A stretch of DNA of 8,581 nt from an uncultured Spirochaetaceae bacterium (GCA_902773215.1 CACYDQ010000345.1:1-8581), one strand, 5' to 3'; shown: positions 1-6,593, numbered from the stretch's first letter. Notes: a model not told the origin generated them from the letters alone. A program made the numbers and translations.

Positions 1-1536
1 ATCGGCAAAAACCGCAATACTCGCAAGGTGCGTTATGCACAAAACCTGCTTGTTCACGGACAATTTCTTCATGTGCTCGCCCAGCGAAACTGCCACCTCT
101 CCGCCTATTCCGGTATCAATCTCATCAAAAATGAGCGTTCCCGCAGTATCTGCGGCGGACAGTATTGTTTTCATCGCGAGCATGACACGGCTGATTTCGC
201 CTCCCGAAGCCACCCGCTCCAAAGGCAACAGGGGCGAGCCGGGGTTCGCGCTTATGAGGAACTCTATGTCGTCCATCCCGTAGGGGCCGCACCTCTGCTC
301 AATCGCGTCACCGGGCTTTACCTTCATGGACACCTTGAACACCGCGCTCTTCATGCCCAGCTTGGCGAGCACGCCCATGATGGCGGCGGACATCCGTGCG
401 GAAGCCTCGGCCCGCTTGCCGCTTATCGCCTTGGCAGCAAGGTAGACCTTCTTCTCTAGCTCGGTTATTTCCGCCTCAAGGGCAGACTTATCCTCGCCCG
501 CCCCTCCGAGCCTCGCAGCCTCCTCACGGGCATTATCCGCCCATGCGAGCAGGTCTGCGACCGAGGCATTCTGGGAGACATACTTCTTCTTGAGCTTGTA
601 GATAAGCTCAAGCCGCTCCTGCACCTCGGCAAGGCGGTCGGGATCATATACCAGGCCGTGCTCGTATTTCTGTATCTCGCTGGAGATATCCTCCAGCTCA
701 TAGAATGCATTCTGAAGCCGCTCACTTATAGGCGAAAGCTCCGGGTCGGACTCAACAGCCCGCTCAAAGGCAGAATTCAGCCGCCTCATGCAAGGGATGA
801 CCCCCCCTACCCCCTCATCGCCGCCGTCCAGCTGATGGACAGCCTCGCCGATGTCGGAGCAGAGCTTCTCGTAGGAGGACAGGCGGCTCTCCTCGGCCTC
901 CAGATCCTCCTCCTCCCCGTCCGACAGCTTGGCCGCATCTATCTCGCCGATGGCAAAGCTCAGCATCTCAAGCCGCTCCTGCCTGCCCTTCTCGTCGGTG
1001 TTGAATGACGAAAGAAGCTTCCGCTTCTCGACCAGGACATTGTAAATGGAAGTAAACGAAGCGACCTCATCGACTATCCCGGCGTATATGTCCAGGTAGC
1101 GGCGGTGCTCGGAGACCTTCATCAGAGACTGCTGCTCGTGCTGACCGTGCATATCCACGAGCGTGGAGGCAAAGGAGGACAAATCCGCCCGCGTGACAGG
1201 AACCCCACCAATCCATGCGGATGACTTGCCGCCCTCCTTGATGATCCGCCTGATGATGATGCGCGAATCCTCAGCCTCGATGTCATGGGCGGAAAGCCAT
1301 TCCAGTGCTTCCCGGGAGTCTGTGCCCAGAAGGAAACTGCCGGAGACTTGCGCCTCGTGGAAGCCGGTCCGTATCTGCTCGGCCGAGGCCCTGCCCCCTA
1401 GGAGGAAAGCGAGGCTCCCGATGAGGATGGACTTACCCGCACCAGTCTCGCCGGACAGGACAGTGAACCCCCTCCCGAAATCGACGTGCGCGCTGTCTAT
1501 GAGGGCAAAGTTCTTTACGTCAAGCTCCTCAAGCAC
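1..1536 (-). CDS. recN: RecN, DNA double-strand-break repair ATPase (C-terminus cut by window edge)
   Basis: RecN is an SMC-like ATPase acting early in RecA-dependent double-strand-break repair. I translated 512 codons from a GTG at 1536 without meeting a stop. Visible motifs are the Walker A GETGAGKS (residues 29-36), a glutamate- and lysine-rich middle (about 150-370) fitting the coiled coil, the ABC signature SGGEISR (444-450) and Walker B LIFDEIDTG (468-476, with D471 and E472), followed by the H-loop ITHLAS. RecN is normally about 550-570 residues, so roughly 40-60 are missing past base 1. The GTG start is chosen because GGGAGG lies 5 bases upstream (1542-1547) and the N-terminus matches the family. 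The start overlaps the nadK stop by 8 bases (1529-1536), so the two genes are probably translationally coupled. The usual PQ after ITHL is AS here. Family assignment is very secure. Confidence 0.97.
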   Translation of the reverse strand, partial: MLEELDVKNFALIDSAHVDFGRGFTVLSGETGAGKSILIGSLAFLLGGRASAEQIRTGFHEAQVSGSFLLGTDSREALEWLSAHDIEAEDSRIIIRRIIKEGGKSSAWIGGVPVTRADLSSFASTLVDMHGQHEQQSLMKVSEHRRYLDIYAGIVDEVASFTSIYNVLVEKRKLLSSFNTDEKGRQERLEMLSFAIGEIDAAKLSDGEEEDLEAEESRLSSYEKLCSDIGEAVHQLDGGDEGVGGVIPCMRRLNSAFERAVESDPELSPISERLQNAFYELEDISSEIQKYEHGLVYDPDRLAEVQERLELIYKLKKKYVSQNASVADLLAWADNAREEAARLGGAGEDKSALEAEITELEKKVYLAAKAISGKRAEASARMSAAIMGVLAKLGMKSAVFKVSMKVKPGDAIEQRCGPYGMDDIEFLISANPGSPLLPLERVASGGEISRVMLAMKTILSAADTAGTLIFDEIDTGIGGEVAVSLGEHMKKLSVNKQVLCITHLASIAVFAD

Positions 1537-2392
1537 GAGGACCTCCCGCCCAGTTGAGCTTGCTCTGCAAGGCCGCATAGAACTTCTCCTGCGTCGAGCA
1601 GAGCAGGCGGGCCTTGTACTCGGTCAAGCCTAGGATTATCACGTCGCCTTCCTCCAGACCGAAGGAAAGCTGGCCGTCGGACGTAAGCTCCACCCCGATG
1701 CGGGACGGCAGGACGGTTATCGCAATCTCCCCGTCCGCGCCGAAAACGAGGGGACGGGCGGACAGGCTGAATGAGCTTATCGTCGTCAGGAGCATCGCCT
1801 CCATCGTCGAATCCACGATGGGACCTCCCGCCCCGGCGTTGTAGCCCGTAGACCCGGTCGGCGTGGAGACAATGACCCCCGTCACCTTGAATGGTCCCAG
1901 CAGGGCATGATTGTAGGCGACCTCAAGGTTTATCAGCGAGGAATTGGACTTGCCCGCTATCACGATGTCGTTCATGCAGTTGGTCTTGAACACGGTCTTA
2001 CCGCCGCGCAGGACCTCGGCTTCCACCAAACTCCGCTCGCTGACGTATGCGCTGCCGTCAAGGTAACCTGCAAGCTCCTCCTTCCATTTGGAGACCTGTA
2101 TGCTCGCAAGGAAACCGAACTCCCCCAGGTTGACAGCGAGTACTGGGATACCAAGGGGGGCACACCCCCTGCACGCAAAAAGCACCGTGCCGTCCCCCCC
2201 GAGCGTTATGACGAAGCTGTAACTATCGAATGAGGGGGAAAGGTTCTTGTTCCGCATAGTGGAGCCATCGTACTCAAACACATCGCAGGCCACACCCTTT
2301 TCTGACAGGAAAGATGCTATCTCACCCCCGAGGGCAACAGCACCTTCCTTAAAAGAGTTCTCTATGACAAGGCATTTTTTCATATACACCAT
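1529..2392 (-). CDS. nadK: NAD kinase (ATP/polyphosphate-dependent)
   Basis: This cytoplasmic enzyme phosphorylates NAD to NADP. The 287-residue product has the family's GGDGT motif at 65-69, the NLGEFGFL segment at 88-95, the MNDIVI segment at 140-145 and the STPTGSTGY substrate loop at 176-184 followed by AGGPI. The length is normal for the family. The start is uncertain: an AGAGG at 2396-2400 lies only 3 bases from the ATG at 2392, 6 bases from the GTG at 2389 and 12 bases from the ATG at 2383, so GTG2389 or ATG2383 may be the true start (product 1 or 3 residues shorter). It begins 18 bases after the aminotransferase-like gene and overlaps recN by 8 bases, so it is probably an internal cistron of one operon. 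The GGDGT coding region carries a run of seven G residues. Confidence 0.97.
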   Translation of the reverse strand: MVYMKKCLVIENSFKEGAVALGGEIASFLSEKGVACDVFEYDGSTMRNKNLSPSFDSYSFVITLGGDGTVLFACRGCAPLGIPVLAVNLGEFGFLASIQVSKWKEELAGYLDGSAYVSERSLVEAEVLRGGKTVFKTNCMNDIVIAGKSNSSLINLEVAYNHALLGPFKVTGVIVSTPTGSTGYNAGAGGPIVDSTMEAMLLTTISSFSLSARPLVFGADGEIAITVLPSRIGVELTSDGQLSFGLEEGDVIILGLTEYKARLLCSTQEKFYAALQSKLNWAGGPRA

Positions 2393-2410
2393 ACACCTCT
2401 GCAGAAAAAC

Positions 2411-3508
2411 TCACGGGAGCGACTGCAAAACCTTGACGATGCGGGCAGCATCCTTCTGCCCGAGCCTGGGATACAGAGGGAAGAGTGCGCAGCGGAGCAA
2501 GAGGGAGTTCGCACAGATACACGAAGGGGCAAGCTCCTCCTGCCTGAGGGCTATGACCGAATTCTCGTATGCCTGCCTGACCTCTATTCCTTTTTTCTGG
2601 GCGTATGACTTCACGTCCTTGAAGCCTGTGTTGAGAACAAGCGGGAAGGAATAGACAGTGGAAGAATCCCCTTCCGCCCTAACGTAGGTCTTATGCCTGC
2701 CGCTCATTATGGCGCGGGAATACAAACCGAACAGCTCCTTGCGGACGGCCTCGTTGCGCCCGTACTCCTTGAGCTCCACGTATGCAAGCGATGCGTTCAT
2801 GTCAGGCATGAGGTCAGTCGAAGGAGCAGCATCACCCAAGGCCTTGAGCGGGATCCATGCCTTCCGGGCCGGGGCCATCAGGACGGCCCCTCCCCCGGCA
2901 GTCACGATGTCCCTGTCCTCCATGCCGAAAATCGCGTATGTGCCGTACATCCCTGCAGACTTTCCCTTCGGCCTGTTTTCATCACCGCTTTCCTCCCCGC
3001 CCGGATTCGCATCTTTCTCAGGATAACGGGCAAGGGCAACCTGGGAGATATCCTCGATGACAGGAACACCCAGAGACAAGAAAGAATCTATGTCGGGAAG
3101 AACCCCCATCGACTCGGTAAGGATAAGGAGCTTGCCCCCCTGCCTGACCCCTTCGGCGCAAATCTCGGGAGTAACCAACCCCGTCTCCTCACAGACATCA
3201 AGGACAAGAGGCTTGTAGCCCAGCTTCTCAAGGGTCAGAATCTGCCAGCAGGGAGCAAGGGCACTTATCATGACAGGACACCCCTTCTCCACACCAGAAT
3301 CGCCGGAAGCGACGAGGGCAGCAAGGGCATACTCAAGAGCAAGGGATGGGCTTCTCAAGGCGACAGCACCGTCACAGGACGTACTCTCCTTGACGGACTG
3401 AATCAGGCGGGTACAAGCCTCGCCCGGTCCAAGACGCTCATCGACCATGCAGACAAGCACGGCTTCCATCTCCTTGCGCCGTATCGTTGAGCTATAGGTA
3501 TTTATCAT
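2411..3508 (-). CDS. DegT/DnrJ/EryC1-fold protein lacking the PLP lysine
   Basis: This 365-residue product has the layout of the DegT/DnrJ/EryC1 sugar aminotransferase family: N-terminal TIRRKEMEAVL and LGPGEA segments (about 8-31), and VIEDISQVA (150-158) carrying the Asp (D153) that normally contacts the PLP ring nitrogen. The segment that normally holds the Schiff-base lysine just before GEGGA reads MEDRDIVTAGGGAV (195-208), with Arg199 at the lysine position and no lysine from 184 to 214. Ordinary transamination is therefore unlikely. Residues 163-183 form a polar, glycine- and acid-rich insert. The ATG at 3508 is the first in-frame start after an in-frame TAG (3512-3514); it has no Shine-Dalgarno. 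A later ATG (codon 14) has AAGGAG directly against it. It lies between cheW (26-base gap) and nadK (18-base gap). It may be a non-catalytic or non-aminotransferase family member; its real function is unknown. Confidence 0.82.
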   Translation of the reverse strand: MINTYSSTIRRKEMEAVLVCMVDERLGPGEACTRLIQSVKESTSCDGAVALRSPSLALEYALAALVASGDSGVEKGCPVMISALAPCWQILTLEKLGYKPLVLDVCEETGLVTPEICAEGVRQGGKLLILTESMGVLPDIDSFLSLGVPVIEDISQVALARYPEKDANPGGEESGDENRPKGKSAGMYGTYAIFGMEDRDIVTAGGGAVLMAPARKAWIPLKALGDAAPSTDLMPDMNASLAYVELKEYGRNEAVRKELFGLYSRAIMSGRHKTYVRAEGDSSTVYSFPLVLNTGFKDVKSYAQKKGIEVRQAYENSVIALRQEELAPSCICANSLLLRCALFPLYPRLGQKDAARIVKVLQSLP

Positions 3509-3513
3509 TGTCT

Positions 3514-3546
3514 AAAAACTATACGAGCCCGCGTTTATGCGCTCGC
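3514..3546 (-). terminator. Weak hairpin plus T-run at the end of cheW
   Basis: On the minus strand, GCGAGC (3541-3546) can pair with GCTCGT (3523-3528), with two further inner GC pairs, a GG bulge and an ATAAAC loop. A TATAG and then TTTTT (3514-3518) follow. The hairpin covers the cheW stop codon and ends just before the ATG of the next gene, so it may act as a partial terminator or attenuator lowering expression of the three downstream genes. The T-run is short and offset by five bases, so full termination is doubtful. Confidence 0.35.
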
Positions 3547-4041
3547 CATCTGAGGGTCGATAATCTTCTGCAGCTCCCCTGCGCTGAAAATCTTCCTGAT
3601 ATCAAGAATAATCAGGTACGACTCATCCTGCTGCCTTACGACACCCTCGATGTATTCGGTACCGATGCCGCTGAACATCTGTGGCGGGGGCTTTATGTCC
3701 GTCCTGTCGACAGGGATGACGCGGGCAACGTGGTCGATGATGATACCTATCTTGTTGTCCTCGATGTTCAGGATGATAAAACCGCCATCATCATCAGCGA
3801 GATCATCGTCCGTCTCCTCCACCTTGTTCACCAGTTTTATGTGGAAACGCTTATGGAGGTTTATAATCGGGATTATCTCGGCGCGGAGGTTTATGATTCC
3901 CTCCACGTAGTAAGGCGCGTTCGGAATCGGCCTTACGTTCTGCACACGGACAATCTCCTTGACATCCATGATGTCTACACCGTAAAGCTCCTCGCCCAAG
4001 CGGAAAGTAACGAGCTGGAGCATCTTATTCTCTTCGGCCAT
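3535..4041 (-). CDS. cheW: Chemotaxis coupling protein CheW
   Basis: CheW links methyl-accepting chemoreceptors to the histidine kinase CheA at the inner face of the cytoplasmic membrane. The 168-residue product shows the family pattern: LVTFRLGEELYGVDIMDVKEI near the N-terminus (10-30), IPNAP and VEGIINLRAEIIPIINL (46-62), and the second half with IIDHVARVI (99-107) and the terminal ILDI segment. The length is typical. The usual NLRG is NLRA here. A very acidic stretch rich in Asp (about 72-86) sits in the middle, longer than in enteric CheW. The ATG at 4041 has an AGGAG (4051-4055) 9 bases upstream. A promoter-like pair lies between comF and this gene. No other chemotaxis gene is in the window, so partners are elsewhere on the chromosome. 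Confidence 0.97.
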   Translation of the reverse strand: MAEENKMLQLVTFRLGEELYGVDIMDVKEIVRVQNVRPIPNAPYYVEGIINLRAEIIPIINLHKRFHIKLVNKVEETDDDLADDDGGFIILNIEDNKIGIIIDHVARVIPVDRTDIKPPPQMFSGIGTEYIEGVVRQQDESYLIILDIRKIFSAGELQKIIDPQMASA

Positions 4042-4096
4042 CTTTTTCTTCTCCTAAAAACTCAGGGGCGCCTTAATCAAAGCAACCATCCTCTCT

Positions 4097-4125
4097 ATTT
4101 TACACCACAAGGGCACATTAGTCTA
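4097..4125 (-). promoter_or_regulatory. Candidate sigma-70 promoter of cheW and downstream genes
   Basis: On the minus strand, TAGACT (4120-4125; four of six matches to TTGACA) is followed after 17 bases by TAAAAT (4097-4102; five of six matches to TATAAT). It overlaps the comF stop codon and would start transcription about 50 bases before the cheW ATG, so cheW and the genes after it could be expressed apart from comF. This is read from sequence alone. Confidence 0.45.
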
Positions 4126-4906
4126 CTATAAAAAGCGAGAGTACCCGCACTTTTTCGACAAAGCCCCTCTTCAATATATCGGCACATTCACACACGGTCG
4201 CACCGCTGGTTATGAGGTCATCAACAAGGATAACCTCCTGCGGAATTATATCACGCCGCTTCAACCGTGTAAATCGTGTTGAAGGGGCGTAAACACCCCG
4301 CATGACATACCGCTCTCCGATGGACTTCTTCTTCTGCTGCGCACCGGACATGCGCACCAGGAGCCTCTCCACCCGGTAGCCGAACATCACCGCAAGCAGG
4401 CGGCAGAGCTCGTCCACCTGATCCCAGCCCTGCCGCCTGATTTTTCCGGGCCGGGGCGGAACCGGAACCAGGCAGGGAACCTTCCCTGCCCCGAACATCT
4501 GGCACAGGGCCATATGCACTGCGGATGCGAACAGGGGCGACAGACTCCGCTCCCCCTCCGCTTTCCAGGCGAACAGGAGGTTCTTGTACCAGAGCCGGTA
4601 GGGATACAGGGGGAAAATACCGTCCAGCCGGGAAAAAACCGGCTCCTTCCTGCATGTCATGCAGATTCCCCGCTCGCCCAGAAGCAACCTCCCGCAGACG
4701 GAACATCTCCGGGAGGAAACAGGCGTGAACCGCAGCACATGCCGCCTCGCGCAGTCCCTGCAGAGGGGAAGGAAAAGCGACGGCTTCCCGCAGCACAGGC
4801 AGCTCGTTCCCCCGAAGCAGAAAGCGAATGCCCGGGACAGGAAGACACTAGCCAGAAAAGCCGGACGGAGCAACAGCCACCCCATGGCAAGAAAACTCAT
4901 TCTCAT
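4118..4906 (-). CDS. comF: ComF family phosphoribosyltransferase-fold protein
   Basis: ComF proteins are cytoplasmic members of the phosphoribosyltransferase fold, tied to DNA uptake in naturally competent bacteria but present in many that are not. In 262 residues I see two cysteine clusters suited to zinc binding (C36, C38, C39 with C49 and C52; then C68, C71 with C82 and C85), the RRQGWDQVDELCRLLA segment (157-172) and the PRPP-binding loop VILVDDLITSGAT (225-237). Order and length fit the family. The first 31 residues are hydrophobic; I do not take this as a clear signal peptide. Starts at 4906, 4900 and 4885 are possible; none has a convincing Shine-Dalgarno, and an AT-rich promoter-like sequence sits directly upstream, so the message may have little or no leader. 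It precedes cheW by 76 bases. Family secure, biological role unknown. Confidence 0.93.
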   Translation of the reverse strand: MRMSFLAMGWLLLRPAFLASVFLSRAFAFCFGGTSCLCCGKPSLFLPLCRDCARRHVLRFTPVSSRRCSVCGRLLLGERGICMTCRKEPVFSRLDGIFPLYPYRLWYKNLLFAWKAEGERSLSPLFASAVHMALCQMFGAGKVPCLVPVPPRPGKIRRQGWDQVDELCRLLAVMFGYRVERLLVRMSGAQQKKKSIGERYVMRGVYAPSTRFTRLKRRDIIPQEVILVDDLITSGATVCECADILKRGFVEKVRVLSLFIVD

Positions 4907-4918
4907 ACTAATATATAT

Positions 4919-4924
4919 AGTATC
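4919..4924 (-). promoter_or_regulatory. Possible -10 element close to the comF start
   Basis: On the minus strand, GATACT is followed by an alternating TA tract (about 4911-4918) and then the comF ATG at 4906. Transcription from this element would begin within roughly 10 bases of the ATG. I found no good -35 hexamer at the right distance, so confidence is low. TATATT at 4910-4915 is an alternative -10. Confidence 0.25.
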
Positions 4925-4961
4925 CGAATACAGTTTTCCTACACTTCGTCCGGAAAATTTT

Positions 4962-5003
4962 AAAAAAAACGGCCGGAATCCTGCGGTGCCCCCATTCAGC
5001 CGT
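4962..5003 (-). terminator. Intrinsic terminator of the RNA-binding protein gene
   Basis: Reading the minus strand, ACGGC (4999-5003) pairs with GCCGT (4969-4973). An inner GAAT/ATTC stem extends it across a small asymmetric bulge, with a G-rich loop. The stem is followed at once by eight T residues (4962-4969, the first shared with the stem). It begins 12 bases after the stop codon, in the standard position for a Rho-independent terminator, and separates this gene from comF. Confidence 0.75.
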
Positions 5004-5015
5004 CAGTTAACGTAA

Positions 5016-5387
5016 TCAGTACTGGCCGTCCCCGTGCCCGTAACCCCTTCCAGAACCGCCAGCACGTCCGTAGCCTGCATCGCGCCCGAAGCCGCCACGG
5101 CGCCCTTCTCCGTCAGTCCGCGGCCTTCTCGGTGGCCTGGGCTTGTCCTCAGCCTCGTTCACGCGAACCTTGCGGCCGTCTATCTCGCGCCCGTTCAGCT
5201 CGCTGATGGCCTTGAGGGCGGCATCGTCATCCGCCAGCTCGACGAAGCCAAAGCCCTTAGACTGCTGCGTATAGCGGTCCTTGATGACTGCCACGGAAAC
5301 AACCTCACCATAAGAAGCAAACTGCCCCCGGAGCGTGTCCTCCGTGGTCGCATAATTGAGGTTCCCGACATAAATTTTCTTGGACAT
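5016..5387 (-). CDS. Small RRM-type RNA-binding protein with Gly/Arg-rich tail
   Basis: This 123-residue protein is one RNA-recognition motif plus a disordered tail. RNP2 is IYVGNL (5-10) and RNP1 is KGFGFVEL (44-51), with the exposed aromatic residues expected for single-stranded RNA binding; the motif ends near residue 80. A proline- and arginine-rich linker (83-90) and a tail of repeated glycine, arginine and tyrosine (about 94-123) follow. Such single-RRM proteins occur in cyanobacteria, spirochaetes and other bacteria, and some respond to cold; that link is family knowledge, not shown here. The ATG at 5387 has AAAGGA (5398-5403) 10 bases upstream. It stands alone with its own promoter, a leader holding two short hairpins and a clear terminator. 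It is divergent from the deaminase gene. RNA target unknown. Confidence 0.95.
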   Translation of the reverse strand: MSKKIYVGNLNYATTEDTLRGQFASYGEVVSVAVIKDRYTQQSKGFGFVELADDDAALKAISELNGREIDGRKVRVNEAEDKPRPPRRPRTDGEGRRGGFGRDAGYGRAGGSGRGYGHGDGQY

Positions 5388-5403
5388 ACAATAATGATCC
5401 TTT

Positions 5404-5437
5404 GCCGTCTGACGGCTTTAAATTTGCAGATACCTGC
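5404..5437 (-). promoter_or_regulatory. Structured 5' leader of the RNA-binding protein gene
   Basis: Two short perfect inverted repeats lie in the probable leader: GCAG-GTAT-CTGC (5426-5437) and GCCGTC-A-GACGGC (5404-5416). The second ends one base before the Shine-Dalgarno AAAGGA. Such a hairpin could be a binding site for the encoded protein (autoregulation) or a temperature-sensitive structure. The repeats are seen directly; the role is inferred. Confidence 0.35.
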
Positions 5438-5445
5438 TCTATTTA

Positions 5446-5474
5446 AGAGTACTATACCTTTTTTCAGCTGTCAA
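5446..5474 (-). promoter_or_regulatory. Candidate promoter of the RNA-binding protein gene
   Basis: The minus strand carries a perfect TTGACA (5469-5474), a 17-base spacer and TACTCT (5446-5451), which keeps the three most conserved -10 positions (T, A and final T). A TATAGT lies inside the spacer, only 12 bases from the -35. Transcription would start near 5439, giving a leader of about 50 bases. Confidence 0.5.
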
Positions 5475-5529
5475 GGGAAAGGGAAATGCCCCGTTCCTAA
5501 ACTTTTCCTCTTTTTTTTTTAAAGATTGT

Positions 5530-5537
5530 GTGATAAT
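5530..5537 (+). promoter_or_regulatory. Extended -10 promoter element of the deaminase gene
   Basis: GTGATAAT (5530-5537), preceded by T at 5529, gives TG-T-GATAAT: the TGn extension plus a -10 hexamer with five of six consensus matches (5532-5537). Upstream there is a pure run of ten T residues (5511-5520) and no TTGACA-like hexamer. The expected start point, about 5543-5545, is two to four bases before the ATG, so the mRNA would have almost no leader. A second match, TATAAT at 5541-5546, touches the ATG itself. Confidence 0.5.
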
Positions 5538-5546
5538 ATATATAAT

Positions 5547-6593
5547 ATGAAAAAGAAGGAATTTTATAATCTTTTGAAATCCGTTCCCAAAGCAGAGCTT
5601 CACCTTCACGAGGAGGCCGTCATAAGCAAAAAGACGATTAACAAGCTCTACAAAGAAAACATCGGCGCGGACATGAGCGAGGAAGATATGAACGGTCTCT
5701 TCGACTACAATGACCTCGCAGGTTTTTTGGATTCCTTCATCGCCATACAGAAATTCTTCACCAAAATAGAGAACCTCTACTACGTCACGGACGATCTGAA
5801 GAGCTACCTTCAGGCAAACAACATCAGCTACTGCGAGACCTTCTTCAGCCCGACATCCCACCTCAAGAAGGGCTGGGATTTCAAGGATATGTCCAAGATT
5901 CTCTCGGACGGTGCGGAAAAGATACAGAAAGACACCGGCAAGACTGTCCGCTACATCGTGGACGTGAGCCGCTCTTTCGGAGTAGAGAACGCCCAGCATA
6001 ACTTGGATTTGGTCATAGAGGCAAACAACCCCTACATCATCGGCATAGGGCTCGGAGGGAACGAGGAAGCCGCCCCTGCCAAGGACTTCCAGAGCGTCTT
6101 CGACAACGCCATCAAAGCCGGCCTGCACGTGGTCGCCCATGCTGGCGAGACAGTGGAAAGCTGGTCCATGAAAGATTCCATCAACCTTCTGCACGTGGAA
6201 AGAATCGGTCATGGCATTTCGGCCATCTATGACGAGCCCTTCGTCAAGGAACTGGCGGTCAGCAGGCTCCCCCTGGAAATCTCACCCACAAGCAATACCT
6301 TCATCGGGAAATACGTCAAGGACATAAAGGAGCACCCCATAAAGCGGCTCTTTGATGCAGGCGTGAACGTCACACTGAACACCGATGACCCGACATTCTT
6401 CAAGGTCTCCCTGATTGACGAGTACTGGAACGTATACAAGAACCTGAAATTCACCCTCGACGAGATAAAGATGCTCATCAAGAACGGCTTTAATGCGGCC
6501 TTCATCAGTGACGAGGAAAAGAAACGCCGCTGCGATGAAGTGGAAGACAAGTGGGCCGCCTGGTTCCAGAGCCATCCGCAGGTAAAGCCCTGA
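5547..6593 (+). CDS. add: Adenosine deaminase family protein (purine deaminase)
   Basis: The family hydrolytically deaminates adenosine or related purines in the cytoplasm for salvage. The 348-residue product carries the zinc and catalytic residues in order: ELHLH (H19 and H21), AHAGE (H198 and E201), RIGHG (H222), SPTSN, and NTDDP (D280 and D281). Length matches the family. Two motifs are unusual: HxH is followed by EEA instead of the common L-(D/E)-G, which shapes the ribose pocket, and SPTSN replaces the frequent CPTSN. The substrate could thus be adenosine, adenine or a modified nucleoside. The ATG at 5547 is chosen over an in-frame TTG at 5526 because the protein start fits the family and the TTG precedes the likely transcription start. 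There is no Shine-Dalgarno. It is divergent from the RRM gene and convergent with the membrane-protein gene. Confidence 0.9.
   Translation: MKKKEFYNLLKSVPKAELHLHEEAVISKKTINKLYKENIGADMSEEDMNGLFDYNDLAGFLDSFIAIQKFFTKIENLYYVTDDLKSYLQANNISYCETFFSPTSHLKKGWDFKDMSKILSDGAEKIQKDTGKTVRYIVDVSRSFGVENAQHNLDLVIEANNPYIIGIGLGGNEEAAPAKDFQSVFDNAIKAGLHVVAHAGETVESWSMKDSINLLHVERIGHGISAIYDEPFVKELAVSRLPLEISPTSNTFIGKYVKDIKEHPIKRLFDAGVNVTLNTDDPTFFKVSLIDEYWNVYKNLKFTLDEIKMLIKNGFNAAFISDEEKKRRCDEVEDKWAAWFQSHPQVKP

Noticed and set aside
465..1633. Several open frames within the recN region on both strands
   Set aside because: The continuous 512-codon RecN frame with Walker A, signature and Walker B motifs accounts for this stretch.
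2693..3490. Long plus-strand open frame of 265 codons opposite the DegT-like gene
   Set aside because: It is the antisense of a recognisable family protein, its translation shows no family motif and it lacks a ribosome site.
3487..4131. Plus-strand open frame of 214 codons opposite cheW
   Set aside because: CheW motifs are unmistakable on the other strand; the mirrored frame has a composition typical of antisense translation.
4118..4906. ComF as evidence for a complete natural competence system
   Set aside because: ComF homologues are widespread in non-competent bacteria and no other uptake gene is present in the window.
5526..5546. TTG at 5526 as the deaminase start
   Set aside because: It overlaps the -10 element and would be upstream of the likely transcription start; the family N-terminus fits the ATG at 5547.
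5439..6212. Minus-strand open frame of 257 codons opposite the deaminase gene
   Set aside because: It overlaps a well-supported deaminase in antisense and crosses the divergent promoter region; it is a by-product of codon use.
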